Of a stretch of 34,972 nucleotides of DNA, positions 22,042-30,152 are shown in pieces; position 1 is the first letter of the stretch, and each line of letters opens with the position of its first letter. The notes under the pieces are model-generated. The model had not been told where the DNA came from, did no database searches, and was given only the letters and a program-made list of their open reading frames with translations. The DNA is from CAYLPT01 sp964385645. Its GTDB lineage: Bacteria > Armatimonadota > Hebobacteria > Hebobacterales > Hebobacteraceae. A program made the translations under genes and the position numbers. The DNA is taken from positions 1 through 34,972 of the forward strand of contig CAYLPT010000180.1 in NCBI GenBank assembly GCA_964385645.1, read 5' to 3'.

Positions 22042-23292
22042 TCAGAGGGACTCCTCGGCGAGGCGCCGCGCCATGTCGGCCCAGCGGGTGATGCGCTCCG
22101 GTTCGTTGCAGAGGGTGTGGGTGTCCTTCATCACGATGTGCAGAGGGCAGCCGCGGGCGATGGCGAGGGTGCCAGCGATCTCCCGCTCCGCGCCCTCCCA
22201 GTCGGGCTGGGGTGAGCAGATGAGCGAGGGATTGGGCTTGTAGACGTAGACGTAGCGTCCGCCCAGCCGCTCGGCGAGCCGCTCCCTGTTGGCCCAGGGG
22301 CTGACCGCGACCCAGCGCAGGTTGGGCACATTCTCCAAGAGCAGATCCAGAATGTGATCGAGTGGCTCGCAGCAGCCGTAAGCGACGAGGCCGAAGCGCC
22401 GCAGCAGCGGCAGTTGATACTGGAGAACGAACTCCCCGAAGAGCGCCGGCCCCACGCCAACCGTCTCCTGCGACTCCCCCCAGCAGATGCAGTCGGCGGC
22501 CCGGGGGGTCCCCTGATAGCCTGCTGCGGGCAGGTCGGCGGTGGGCATGAGCCCGCCGGTGCCGCAGATGTAGTGCGGCTGATTGTTGAGGCTGATCGCC
22601 CGCTCCCGCTCGAGGAGCTCGATCTCGGCCAGGAAGTCATCGCGGAGGAAGGCCATCAGCCGGTGCACGAGCCCCGGCCGGTCGTATAGATCCAGGAGCA
22701 TCTGCTCGAGGCCGAGCCAGTGAACCAGCACACGGGTGAGACCATAGCGCCACGCGGTCTTGCCAACCACGCGGACGCGGAGCTGGTCGCCAAACAGATC
22801 GTGGGCGAGCTCGGCCGTTCGCTGCCCCGCCTGGGGATCGAGTCGGATGGGTCGGGGCCGCAGGCGAGCAGCGTCCTCCTCGCGCTGGATGACGGCCTGG
22901 ATGCGATAGGCGCCCCGCGGCTCGGGGCTGGCCTCGGCGCGAGGCGCCAGCCCGTAGTCCTCGTATCGGTCGCCGGTGACCGGGATGGGCACGTCGAAGA
23001 GGTCCACGATGGGGTAGTCATCGGGGATATGCTCGTGTCGGAGCAGGCGGCGGCGGAGCTCGCCCTCCATCCAGTGGAGGCCGGGGTCGGTGCACTGGAG
23101 CTCCAGCCAGGCCGCCTCCAGCTCCGGCCAGGCCCCCTGCGGGTCGGCGAACACCATCGGGCGCCGCGGCTCGAGGTCGTTGGCGGCCTGCCAGAGCCGG
23201 ACCTTCTCCTGCTCCCGGGGATCGCTGGCGATCTCGGCCACGCGGCTGGCGAGGTCGTGCAGCAGGGCGCGGTCGCGGGGACTGAACGGCAG
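22042..23292 (-). CDS. Uroporphyrinogen decarboxylase-like protein, probable CTG start
   Basis: A second URO-D superfamily protein, 416 residues. Features are SPRDRALLHDLASRVAEIA at the N-terminus, KVRLWQAANDLEPRRPMVF, a middle region with DDYPIVDLFDVPIPVTG, the barrel segment HYICGTGGLMPTADLP, and late VAYGCCEPLDHILDLLL with LRWVAVSPWANRERLAERLG. Like others in this branch it is not expected to make heme. The reading frame has no ATG, GTG or TTG before GTG 23241, yet family-like sequence extends 17 codons further up to a CTG at 23292 that has a perfect GGAGG 6 bases upstream. I therefore propose CTG as the start. It lies between the sugar isomerase (49-base gap) and the enolase-superfamily gene (26-base gap). 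Confidence 0.85.
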   Translation of the reverse strand: MPFSPRDRALLHDLASRVAEIASDPREQEKVRLWQAANDLEPRRPMVFADPQGAWPELEAAWLELQCTDPGLHWMEGELRRRLLRHEHIPDDYPIVDLFDVPIPVTGDRYEDYGLAPRAEASPEPRGAYRIQAVIQREEDAARLRPRPIRLDPQAGQRTAELAHDLFGDQLRVRVVGKTAWRYGLTRVLVHWLGLEQMLLDLYDRPGLVHRLMAFLRDDFLAEIELLERERAISLNNQPHYICGTGGLMPTADLPAAGYQGTPRAADCICWGESQETVGVGPALFGEFVLQYQLPLLRRFGLVAYGCCEPLDHILDLLLENVPNLRWVAVSPWANRERLAERLGGRYVYVYKPNPSLICSPQPDWEGAEREIAGTLAIARGCPLHIVMKDTHTLCNEPERITRWADMARRLAEESL

Positions 23293-23341
23293 GGCGGGCC
23301 TCCTTCAGCCTCTGTGGTCGGGGGGGGCCGGGGCGTGGGGC

Positions 23342-24130
23342 TCAGGTGAAGAGCGACCTGGCATAGGCGATGTCTTCGGCGATAAGCCGGTTGACGGAGG
23401 CCTCGTCGTCGTACTCAGCGGTCAGGCACAGCACGCCCCGGTAGCCGCGCCGCTTGAGCTCTGCGGCGACGCGGGGCCAGGAGGCCAGGCCCTGGCGCCC
23501 GGTGGTCCAGTAGGGGCGCCACTGGACGTCCTCGGCCTCGGGACCGTTGACGCGGCGCCAGAAGGCGTTCTTCAGGTTGACCATGCACAGGTGGGACCAG
23601 ATGATGTCCAGCGCCATCTCCGGGTCCTCGCCATTGAGCGCGTTGTGGGCGGCGTCCCAGACCGCGGCGATGTGGGCGGGGTCGTACTTCTCGAGCAGGT
23701 GGCGCAGGCCCATGGCGTTGCACACGAAGCGGTCGCAGTGGTTCTGCACGCCGATGGTGACGCCGTGGCGCTCCAGCAGGGGCAAGAGTGCGTCATAGCG
23801 GCGCTGCTCCTCGGCGACCGCCTCCAGGTAGGGCCGGTCGCCGATGTGGACCATGACCCGGATGATGGGCACACCGGCCTCGGCGCAGGCGGCGATGGTG
23901 GCCTCATCCGTGGCGCCGGCGATGCTGGCGATGCGCACCCCGCAGTCGGCCAGCTGCCGGGCGGCGAGGGGAAGATCGGCGCCGACGCGCTCGGGCTCGA
24001 CCTGGAAGCCGGGCCGGACGGGCAGCTCGATGGCGCTGAAGCCGAGCCTGCTCACGAACTCGCCCAGCTCGGGCAGCGGCATCTTCCAGGGCTTCGTGAA
24101 GACAGAGAACACCACGTTGTTGTCGCTCAT
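23342..24130 (-). CDS. Sugar phosphate isomerase/epimerase-like TIM-barrel protein
   Basis: A 262-residue protein of the xylose isomerase-like TIM-barrel (AP endonuclease 2) family. Members isomerise or epimerise sugars, or cleave related compounds, using a divalent metal. Barrel-end motifs are FSAIELPVRPG, IRVMVHIGD, VTIGVQNHCDRF, IAAVWDAAHNAL, SHLCMVNLKNAFW and VLCLTAEYDDE. The strand that often supplies a Glu ligand reads VQNH here, a substitution I recall in one uncharacterised subgroup. ATG 24130 has GAAGAGGG 7 bases upstream. It heads the minus-strand cassette and is divergent from the fumarase-histidine operon. No substrate can be assigned. Confidence 0.85.
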   Translation of the reverse strand: MSDNNVVFSVFTKPWKMPLPELGEFVSRLGFSAIELPVRPGFQVEPERVGADLPLAARQLADCGVRIASIAGATDEATIAACAEAGVPIIRVMVHIGDRPYLEAVAEEQRRYDALLPLLERHGVTIGVQNHCDRFVCNAMGLRHLLEKYDPAHIAAVWDAAHNALNGEDPEMALDIIWSHLCMVNLKNAFWRRVNGPEAEDVQWRPYWTTGRQGLASWPRVAAELKRRGYRGVLCLTAEYDDEASVNRLIAEDIAYARSLFT

Positions 24131-24192
24131 GGGGCGCCCTCTTCGCCCCGCGAGATCGGGGTACCTGCCAGGCGGGCGGGGTTGACAGGGCA

Positions 24193-24201
24193 TGCTATAA
24201 T
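24193..24201 (+). promoter_or_regulatory. Extended -10 promoter of the fumarase-histidine operon
   Basis: TGC (24193-24195) directly precedes a perfect TATAAT (24196-24201), giving a transcript start near 24208 and a leader of about 23 bases to GTG 24231. The TTGACA at 24182-24187 is only 8 bases upstream, too close to act as its -35 box. Confidence 0.6.
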
Positions 24202-24230
24202 GCAAGGGGCAGGGGTAGAGGCCAGTTCTC

Positions 24231-25073
24231 GTGAAGCAAGTCGCCGCCGCCGACATCTCCGCCCGGGTAGCCGACCTCTGCATCCAGGCCTGCTGTGTGC
24301 TTCCCCCCGACGTGCTCGCGGCCATGCGGGCCGCCCATGAGCGGGAGGAGTCTCCAGCTGGCCGCCACATCCTCGCCCGGCTGCTCGAGAACGCCGAGCT
24401 CGCCGCCCGCGAGCACATCCCCATGTGCCAGGACACCGGACTGGCGGTGGTCTTCGTGGAGCTGGGCGAAGCGGTCTGCATCACCGGCGGCAGCTTGCCG
24501 GAGGCTATCGCGGCCGGCGTGCGGGAGGGCTACGCGCGGGGGTATTTGCGCAAGTCGGTGGTCCGCAGCCCCCTGGACCGGCGCAACACCGGCGACAACA
24601 CGCCCCCCGTGGTGCACATCCAGGTGGGGCCGGGCGAGCGGCTCAGGATCGCGGTGGCGGCCAAGGGCGCGGGCTCGGAGAACATGAGCCGGCTGCGGAT
24701 GATGGTCCCTGCGGACGGGCTGGAGGCGGTGAAGCGCCTGGTGGTGGAGACGGTGGAGGCCGCGGGGCCCAGCGCCTGCCCCCCGCTGGTGCTGGGCATC
24801 GGGTTGGGCGGCAGCTTCGAGCAGTGCGCGCTGGCGGCCAAGCTGGCCCTGCTGCGGCCTCTGGACGAGCCCAGCTCCGACCCCGCGGCGGCCGCGCTCG
24901 AGCAGGAGCTGCTGGATCTCGTCAACGCCACCGGAATCGGCCCCCTGGGGGTGGGCGGCCGGACGACCGCGCTGGGCGTCAAGGTCGAGACCAGGCCCTG
25001 CCACATCGCCAGCCTGCCCGTGGCGGTCAACCTCCAGTGCCACGCGGCCCGGCACGCGGAGTGGGTCTGGTGA
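24231..25073 (+). CDS. Fumarate hydratase class I, alpha subunit
   Basis: An oxygen-sensitive [4Fe-4S] hydro-lyase subunit (280 residues) that, with the beta subunit, interconverts fumarate and malate in the citric acid cycle. The three cluster cysteines are Cys66 in IPMCQDTGLAVVF, Cys183 in SACPPLVLGIG and Cys199 in GGSFEQCALAAK. RNTGDNTPPVVHI and AKGAGSENMSRL are also characteristic. GTG 24231 has GAGG 9 bases upstream. The stop overlaps the beta-subunit start as GTGA. A tartrate dehydratase alpha subunit is the alternative, since the two families cannot be separated with certainty by eye. Confidence 0.9.
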   Translation: MKQVAAADISARVADLCIQACCVLPPDVLAAMRAAHEREESPAGRHILARLLENAELAAREHIPMCQDTGLAVVFVELGEAVCITGGSLPEAIAAGVREGYARGYLRKSVVRSPLDRRNTGDNTPPVVHIQVGPGERLRIAVAAKGAGSENMSRLRMMVPADGLEAVKRLVVETVEAAGPSACPPLVLGIGLGGSFEQCALAAKLALLRPLDEPSSDPAAAALEQELLDLVNATGIGPLGVGGRTTALGVKVETRPCHIASLPVAVNLQCHAARHAEWVW

Positions 25074-25636
25074 GCGCGCCGGACCGGCCGGTGAAGCTGA
25101 CCACGCCCCTGCGGGACGAGGACGTGCTGGCCCTGCGCGCGGGGGAGTGGGTGGCCCTCTCCGGCGTCATCTACGGCGCCCGCGACGCCGCGCACCAGCG
25201 CATCGTGGAGGCCCTGGCGCGGGGCGAGGAGCCGCCCTTCGACATGCGGGGGCAGGTCATCTACTACGTGGGGCCGACGCCCCCGGCCCCGGGCCGGATC
25301 GTCGGCGCCGCGGGGCCGACCACGGCGGGGCGCATGGACGCCTACACGCCGGCGCTCTTGGCGCGTGGGCTCAAGGGGATGATCGGCAAGGGCCCCCGGT
25401 CGGCCGCGGTGCGGGAGGCGCTGGCGAGGCATCGCGCGGTCTACTTTGGCGGGCTGGGGGGCGCGGGCGCGCTGCTCGCCCGGCACATCCGAGCGGTCGA
25501 GTTGGTGGCCTACGAAGACCTGGGCGCCGAGGCAGTCTGGCGCCTGGTGGTAGAGGAGTTCCCGGCCTTCGTGGTCAACGACTGCTATGGCGGCGACGCC
25601 TACGAGCAGGCGCGGCGCCACTGGAGGCGGGAGTGA
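25070..25636 (+). CDS. Fumarate hydratase class I, beta subunit
   Basis: The 188-residue partner of the alpha subunit. It carries KLTTPLRDEDVLALRAGEWV, LSGVIYGARDAAHQRI, IYYVGPTPPAPGRIVGAAGP, TTAGRMDAYTPALLARGLKG and MIGKGP, which together are the beta-subunit signature including the swivelling active-site region. It starts at GTG 25070, overlapping the alpha stop, and its own stop overlaps the hisH start in the same GTGA manner. Coupling of a citric-acid-cycle enzyme to histidine genes is unusual. Confidence 0.9.
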   Translation: MSAPDRPVKLTTPLRDEDVLALRAGEWVALSGVIYGARDAAHQRIVEALARGEEPPFDMRGQVIYYVGPTPPAPGRIVGAAGPTTAGRMDAYTPALLARGLKGMIGKGPRSAAVREALARHRAVYFGGLGGAGALLARHIRAVELVAYEDLGAEAVWRLVVEEFPAFVVNDCYGGDAYEQARRHWRRE

Positions 25637-26298
25637 GCCCGGATATCGCCATTCTCGACTACGGGATGGGCAATCTGCGCAGCGTCCAGAAGGCGCTCGA
25701 GCGCGTCGGCGCGCGGGCCCGCATCGCCGCCTCCCCGGGCGAGGTGGGCGAGGCCGACGGGCTGGTGCTGCCCGGCGTGGGCGCCTTCGGCGAGGCGATG
25801 GCCCGGCTGTCGCAGGCGGGCCTGGACGACCTGCTGCGGGGCTGGGCGGGGGAGGATCGGCCGCTGCTGGGCATCTGCCTCGGGCTGCAGCTCCTGTTCG
25901 CGGAGAGCGAAGAGTTCGGCCCGGTCGCCGGCCTGGGGGTGGCGCCGGGGCGGGTGGTGCGCTTCCGCGGGCCGGCCTTCGAGCCCCACGATGGGCAACC
26001 GGGGCTGAAGGTGCCGCACATGGGCTGGAACACCCTGAAGGTTGTGAGGTGCCACCCGGTGCTGGCGGGGCTGGAGCCGGGCGCGATGGCCTACTTCGTC
26101 CACTCGTACTACTGCGTGCCGGAGGACCCAAGCTGGACCGCAGTGGTGACTGACCACGGCCTGGAGTTCGCCTCCGCGGTGGGGCGCGGCAGCCTGTTCG
26201 CCTCCCAGTTTCACCCGGAGAAGAGCGGCGAGGTCGGCCTGCGGATGCTCGCGAACTTCGCGGCGCTGGCCGCCGGCGCGGGGCGGGGGTGCGAGTGA
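25633..26298 (+). CDS. hisH: Imidazole glycerol phosphate synthase, glutaminase subunit
   Basis: HisH releases ammonia from glutamine and passes it to HisF in the fifth step of histidine synthesis. The protein is 221 residues. IAILDYGMGNLRSVQKALER is the family start, the nucleophile is Cys82 in LLGICLGLQLLF, and the His193/Glu195 pair is in SQFHPEKSGEVG. PHMGWNTLK is also typical. It starts at GTG 25633 within the fumarase beta stop and ends in TGATG with hisA. Confidence 0.96.
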   Translation: MSPDIAILDYGMGNLRSVQKALERVGARARIAASPGEVGEADGLVLPGVGAFGEAMARLSQAGLDDLLRGWAGEDRPLLGICLGLQLLFAESEEFGPVAGLGVAPGRVVRFRGPAFEPHDGQPGLKVPHMGWNTLKVVRCHPVLAGLEPGAMAYFVHSYYCVPEDPSWTAVVTDHGLEFASAVGRGSLFASQFHPEKSGEVGLRMLANFAALAAGAGRGCE

Positions 26299-27008
26299 TG
26301 GAGATCATCCCGGCCATTGACCTGCGGGACGGCAAGTGCGTCCGGCTGGTGCAAGGCCGCTATGACCAGGAGACCATCTTCGGCGACGACCCGGCGGCGA
26401 TGGCCAGCCACTGGGAGGCCCAGGGCGCGCAGCGGCTGCACGTCGTTGACCTCGACGGGGCGCGGGAGGGCGTGCCACGCAACCTGGGCGCGGTGGGCGA
26501 GATCGTGCGCGCGGTACGGGCGCCGGTGGAGCTGGGCGGGGGACTGCGGGACCTCAAGACCATCGAGCGGGCGCTGGAGTTGGGCGTGGACCGGGTGGTC
26601 GTGGGGACCGCGGCGCTCGACCGGGCGCGCGTGCAGCAGCTGGTGGAGGCGGTGGGCGAGCGGCTGGTGGCAGGCATAGACGCCCGGGAGGGGCGGGTGG
26701 CCGTGCGTGGCTGGCAGGAGACGACGGAGGTGGAGCCGCTCGCGCTGGCACGGGAGCTGGCGGCGCTCGGGGTGCGCTGGTTCGTGTTCACCGACATCCT
26801 GCGGGACGGGATGCTGCACGGGCCCAACACCGCGGCCCTGCGGCGCATCGTGGAAAGCGTGGACGCCTCGGTGATCGCCTCCGGGGGCATCGCCACCATC
26901 GAGCACGTGCGCGCGGTGCGGGAGGCGGGGGCGGCGGCGGCGATCATCGGCACCGCGCTCTACGCCGGTCGGCTGACGCTGAGGGCGGCGATGGAGGCGG
27001 CATGTTAG
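26298..27008 (+). CDS. hisA: Phosphoribosylformimino-AICAR phosphate isomerase
   Basis: HisA opens and isomerises the ribose of ProFAR to PRFAR. The protein is 236 residues and forms a (beta/alpha)8 barrel. MEIIPAIDLRDGKCVRLVQG contains the first catalytic Asp8, LVAGIDAREG contains the second (Asp128), and the phosphate sites are GGGLRDL and ASGGIATIEHV. FTDILRDGMLHGPN is a clear HisA signature. ATG 26298 shares one base with the hisH stop. The last 7 bases overlap hisF. Confidence 0.96.
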   Translation: MEIIPAIDLRDGKCVRLVQGRYDQETIFGDDPAAMASHWEAQGAQRLHVVDLDGAREGVPRNLGAVGEIVRAVRAPVELGGGLRDLKTIERALELGVDRVVVGTAALDRARVQQLVEAVGERLVAGIDAREGRVAVRGWQETTEVEPLALARELAALGVRWFVFTDILRDGMLHGPNTAALRRIVESVDASVIASGGIATIEHVRAVREAGAAAAIIGTALYAGRLTLRAAMEAAC

Positions 27009-27790
27009 CCAAGCGCATCATCTGCTGCCTGGACGTGGACCGCGGGCGAGTGGTCAAGTGCATCAGGTTCCTCGACCCGCGGGACGCCGGCGACCCGGTG
27101 GCGCTGGCCCGGCGCTACAATGACGAGGGCGCGGACGAGATCACCTTCTACGACATCACGGCCTCCCACGAGGGCCGCGAGATCATGCTCGAGGTGGCCG
27201 CCCGCACGGCCGAGGAGGTCTTCATCCCCTTCACGGTAGGAGGGGGAATACGCACCGTGGAAGACTTCAGGGGCGTGCTCCGGACAGGCGCGGACAAGGT
27301 GTCGGTGAATACCGCGGCCATCAGGCGCCCCCAGCTCCTGTCAGAGGCCGCCGAGCGCTTTGGGCGCCAGTGTGTGGTGCTCTCCATAGACGCCAAGCGC
27401 GCCGCGCCGGGCCCCGAGGGCAGGCCGCGCTGGGAGTGCTGGATCAACGGCGGGCGCACCGCGACCGGCCTCGACGTCGTCGAGTGGGCCCGCCGGGGCG
27501 AGGAGCTGGGCGCGGGGGAGATCGTCCTGAACAGCATTGACGCCGACGGCACCATGGCGGGCTACGACGTGGCCCTGGTGCGGGCCGTGGCGGAGGCGGT
27601 AAGCGTGCCGGTCGTCGCCTCCGGCGGCGCGGGCGCCCCCCAGCACGTGTGGGAGGCGCTGGTCGAGGGCCGGGCGGAGGCGGCCCTCATCGCCAGCGTG
27701 GCGCACTTCGCGACCCACCCCATAGCGGAGATCAAGCGATACCTCGCCGAGCGATCGGTGCCCGTGCGGCCCCCCCCGGTCGCCCCCTGA
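27002..27790 (+). CDS. hisF: Imidazole glycerol phosphate synthase, cyclase subunit
   Basis: HisF uses ammonia from HisH to turn PRFAR into imidazole glycerol phosphate and AICAR. The protein is 262 residues. Both catalytic aspartates are at their canonical positions: Asp11 in CCLDVDRGRVVK and Asp130 in LSIDAKR. DPRDAGDPVALARRYNDEGA, TVGGGIRTVEDF and ASGGAGAPQHV (phosphate sites) are normal. One small oddity is VVKCIRF where most HisF have VVKGVxF. ATG 27002 has GGAGG 4 bases upstream inside hisA. Confidence 0.97.
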   Translation: MLAKRIICCLDVDRGRVVKCIRFLDPRDAGDPVALARRYNDEGADEITFYDITASHEGREIMLEVAARTAEEVFIPFTVGGGIRTVEDFRGVLRTGADKVSVNTAAIRRPQLLSEAAERFGRQCVVLSIDAKRAAPGPEGRPRWECWINGGRTATGLDVVEWARRGEELGAGEIVLNSIDADGTMAGYDVALVRAVAEAVSVPVVASGGAGAPQHVWEALVEGRAEAALIASVAHFATHPIAEIKRYLAERSVPVRPPPVAP

Positions 27791-27821
27791 GCAGCTCGGC
27801 CTGCACGTGGAGAACGGCGCC

Positions 27822-29762
27822 GTGCCCGAACGACCAAGGGCGATCACCGCCCGCAGCGTCCTGCTCGGCCTCCTGCTGGCGGGCGGGCTGGTCGCGCTGA
27901 CCCCGTACAACGACTACGTCGTCGGCAACACCTACATCGCCGGCAACCACTTCCCGGTCGGCGCCGTCTTCCTCCTCCTGGTGCTCTCGCTGCTCAACCT
28001 CATCGTCCACCGCCGACGGGGCCGGGCCCTGCTGAGCGCGGGCGAGATCGGCGTCATCTACATCATCATCATGGTCACCTCGGGCATCCCCTCCTCGGGG
28101 CTGCTTCGCTACATGATCCCGGTCTCCACCGCTCCCTTCTACTACGCCAACCCCGGAAACCGGTGGGACCAGATCCTGTGGGGCTACATCCCGACCTGGC
28201 TGGGGGTGGACGGCGAGGCCGCAACCTGGTTCTGGGAGGGCCTGCCGGAGGGCGCCGGCGTGCCGTGGGGGCGGTGGTGGACCTCCCTGTCCCGCTGGGG
28301 CATCCTGTTCGGCTCCTTCTGGCTGATGATGGTCTGTCTCGCGGCGCTGGTGCGCAGGCAATGGGTGGACCGCGAGCGCCTCACCTTCCCACTGGTGCAG
28401 TTCCCCGTCGAGGTGCTGCGCGCGGATGAGCGGGGCCCCTCCGCGCCCTTCTTCAGGAACCGGCTGGTGTGGATCGGCTCCGGCCTGGTGTTCGTCGTCC
28501 ACGTCGTAAACGGGCTGCACCAGTACTTCCCCGCCATCCCCGCCGTGCCCACCTTCTGGGACATCAGCGGCACCTTGCCCGGCCGGCCCTGGAACGCCGC
28601 GGCTCCGCTCTACCTGGGCCTGTTCTTCTCCGCCATCGGCTTCGGCTATCTGCTCTCGCTCGAGGTGGCCTGCGGCTTCTGGTTCTCGGTGCTCTACATC
28701 AAGCTCCAGGGCATCGCCCTGGCCGCCATCGGCTATGAGGGCGGCAGCGCCTGGGGCGGGGCCATCAGCCAGGTCAGCATGTACCAGCAGATGGGCGGCC
28801 TGCTGGCGCTGGCCTTCGTGCTCATCTGGTTCCTGAGGGGCACGTTCGCCGACGCCCTGCGCAAAACCATCGGCCGCGCCCCCGAGGTCGAGGACGAGGG
28901 CGAACCCGTGCCGTACCGGCTGGCGATGGTGGGCCTCCTGGTGGGGCTGGGGGTCTCCTATGCCTGGCTGCTCGCCGCCGGCATGACCCCGGCCTTCGCC
29001 GCGCTGGCCCTGGTGTTCTTCCTCTGCATCGTCATCGTGCTCACCCGCATCGTCGCCGAGGCCGGCATCCTGATGATCCACGTCGCCTTCGCGCCCACCG
29101 ACTACTTGCTGATGTTCGGCGGCTCCACCGCCCTGGGGCCGGGCAACCTCACCGCGCTCACCTTCGTGGACTGCGCGCTCACCTTCGACCTGCGCGAGTT
29201 CCTGATGCCCTCCGTCCTCAACGCCTTCCGCCTCTCCGAGAGCCAGGGCGTGTCCCCCCGCCGGATGGTTCCCATCATCGCCGTCGCGCTGATCGTGTGT
29301 GTGCTCATCGCCGCTCCCGTGTACCTGCTCACCTTCTACCGGCCCGGGGCCGCCCAAGTCGCGAACGTCGTCGAGCTCGACTACCACCCCCGGCGCTTCA
29401 TAGGCACTCTCGCCTCCCGCCTGGAGGCCCCGGTGCAGCCCGGGGCCCTCGGCTACATCTCCGCCGCCAGCGGCGTGGCCATCGTCTCCGCCCTCGCGTG
29501 GCTCCGGCTCAACTATGTGTGGTGGCCAGTCCATCCCCTGGGGTTCGTGATGGCGACCTCCTGGGCCAGCCTGAACCTGTGGTTCGCGCTCTTCCTGGGC
29601 TGGCTGCTCAAGCTGCTCACCATCCACTACGGGGGCCTCCGGGGCTACGTCCAGTTCCGGCCGCTCGCCATGGGGATCATCATGGGGGACATCCTGGGGG
29701 GCGTGCTCTGGATCATCGCGGGGTTCTTCACCGGCATCGGCATCATGGTCACCGTAAACTAG
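27822..29762 (+). CDS. Large polytopic membrane protein, DUF6785/DUF6784-like
   Basis: A protein of about 646 residues with around 14 hydrophobic segments spread along its length, for example VLLGLLLAGGLVALTP, AVFLLLVLSLLNLIV, VIYIIIMVTSGIP, LFFSAIGFGYLLSLEV, ALALVFFLCIVIVL and GGVLWIIAGFFTGIGI. It resembles, from memory, the DUF6785/DUF6784 membrane proteins that are frequent in Armatimonadota and Planctomycetota and have no known function. Conserved-looking polar motifs are LTPYNDYVVGNTY near the start, and VDRERLTFPLVQFP and RIVAEAGIL in the middle. It sits in the same direction between hisF and hisI. GTG 27822 is preferred because GGAG lies 9 bases upstream; GTG 27807 is an alternative. 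A transport role is possible but unproven. Confidence 0.85.
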   Translation: MPERPRAITARSVLLGLLLAGGLVALTPYNDYVVGNTYIAGNHFPVGAVFLLLVLSLLNLIVHRRRGRALLSAGEIGVIYIIIMVTSGIPSSGLLRYMIPVSTAPFYYANPGNRWDQILWGYIPTWLGVDGEAATWFWEGLPEGAGVPWGRWWTSLSRWGILFGSFWLMMVCLAALVRRQWVDRERLTFPLVQFPVEVLRADERGPSAPFFRNRLVWIGSGLVFVVHVVNGLHQYFPAIPAVPTFWDISGTLPGRPWNAAAPLYLGLFFSAIGFGYLLSLEVACGFWFSVLYIKLQGIALAAIGYEGGSAWGGAISQVSMYQQMGGLLALAFVLIWFLRGTFADALRKTIGRAPEVEDEGEPVPYRLAMVGLLVGLGVSYAWLLAAGMTPAFAALALVFFLCIVIVLTRIVAEAGILMIHVAFAPTDYLLMFGGSTALGPGNLTALTFVDCALTFDLREFLMPSVLNAFRLSESQGVSPRRMVPIIAVALIVCVLIAAPVYLLTFYRPGAAQVANVVELDYHPRRFIGTLASRLEAPVQPGALGYISAASGVAIVSALAWLRLNYVWWPVHPLGFVMATSWASLNLWFALFLGWLLKLLTIHYGGLRGYVQFRPLAMGIIMGDILGGVLWIIAGFFTGIGIMVTVN

Positions 29763-29771
29763 GAGGCGCGC

Positions 29772-30152
29772 ATGGACCTGGACGCGCTGAAGTGGGATGA
29801 CAGGGGCCTGGTCTCGGCCATCTTTCAGCATCACGAGACAGGCGAAGTCCTCACCCTGGCCTACATGGACCGGGAGGCCCTGGCGCGCACGCTCGAGAGC
29901 GGGAAGGTGCATGTGTTCCGCCGCTCCCACGGTCGGGTGATGCTGAAGGGGGAGACCTCAGGGCGCGAGCAGCTCGTCAGGGAGATCCTCGTGGACTGCG
30001 ACGCAGATGCCCTGGTGGTCCGCGTCGAGCAGATCGGCGGCGCGGCCTGCCACGAGGGCTACCGTTCGTGCTTCTACCGGCGCCTGGGGCCGGCGGGGCT
30101 GGAGGTGATCGGGGAACGGGTCTTCGACCCGGCCGAGGTGTACGGTCGGTGA
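29772..30152 (+). CDS. hisI: Phosphoribosyl-AMP cyclohydrolase
   Basis: HisI opens the adenine ring of phosphoribosyl-AMP, the third step of histidine synthesis, using zinc. The protein is 126 residues and consists of the cyclohydrolase domain only, with no fused HisE. The metal and active-site residues are visible: Asp75-Cys76-Asp77-x-Asp79 in VDCDADAL, then Cys93-His94 and Cys100 in GGAACHEGYRSCFYRR. TGEVLTLAYMDREAL and LKGETSGREQLV are also typical. AGGAGG lies 5 bases before ATG 29772 and follows the membrane protein stop directly. Its stop overlaps cmk as GTGA. Confidence 0.95.
   Translation: MDLDALKWDDRGLVSAIFQHHETGEVLTLAYMDREALARTLESGKVHVFRRSHGRVMLKGETSGREQLVREILVDCDADALVVRVEQIGGAACHEGYRSCFYRRLGPAGLEVIGERVFDPAEVYGR

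Noticed and set aside
24182..24187. TTGACA as the -35 box of the fumarase operon
   Set aside because: It is only 8 bases from the TATAAT box, too close for a sigma-70 promoter.
24530..26335. Open frame of 601 codons opposite the fumarase and hisH genes
   Set aside because: It is Pro/Arg/Ser-rich and antisense to clearly identified enzymes.
27732..29930. Long open frame (732 codons) on the minus strand opposite the his-operon membrane protein
   Set aside because: It is rich in His, Gly, Asp and Gln with no family features, and is the mirror image of a real membrane protein gene in GC-rich DNA.
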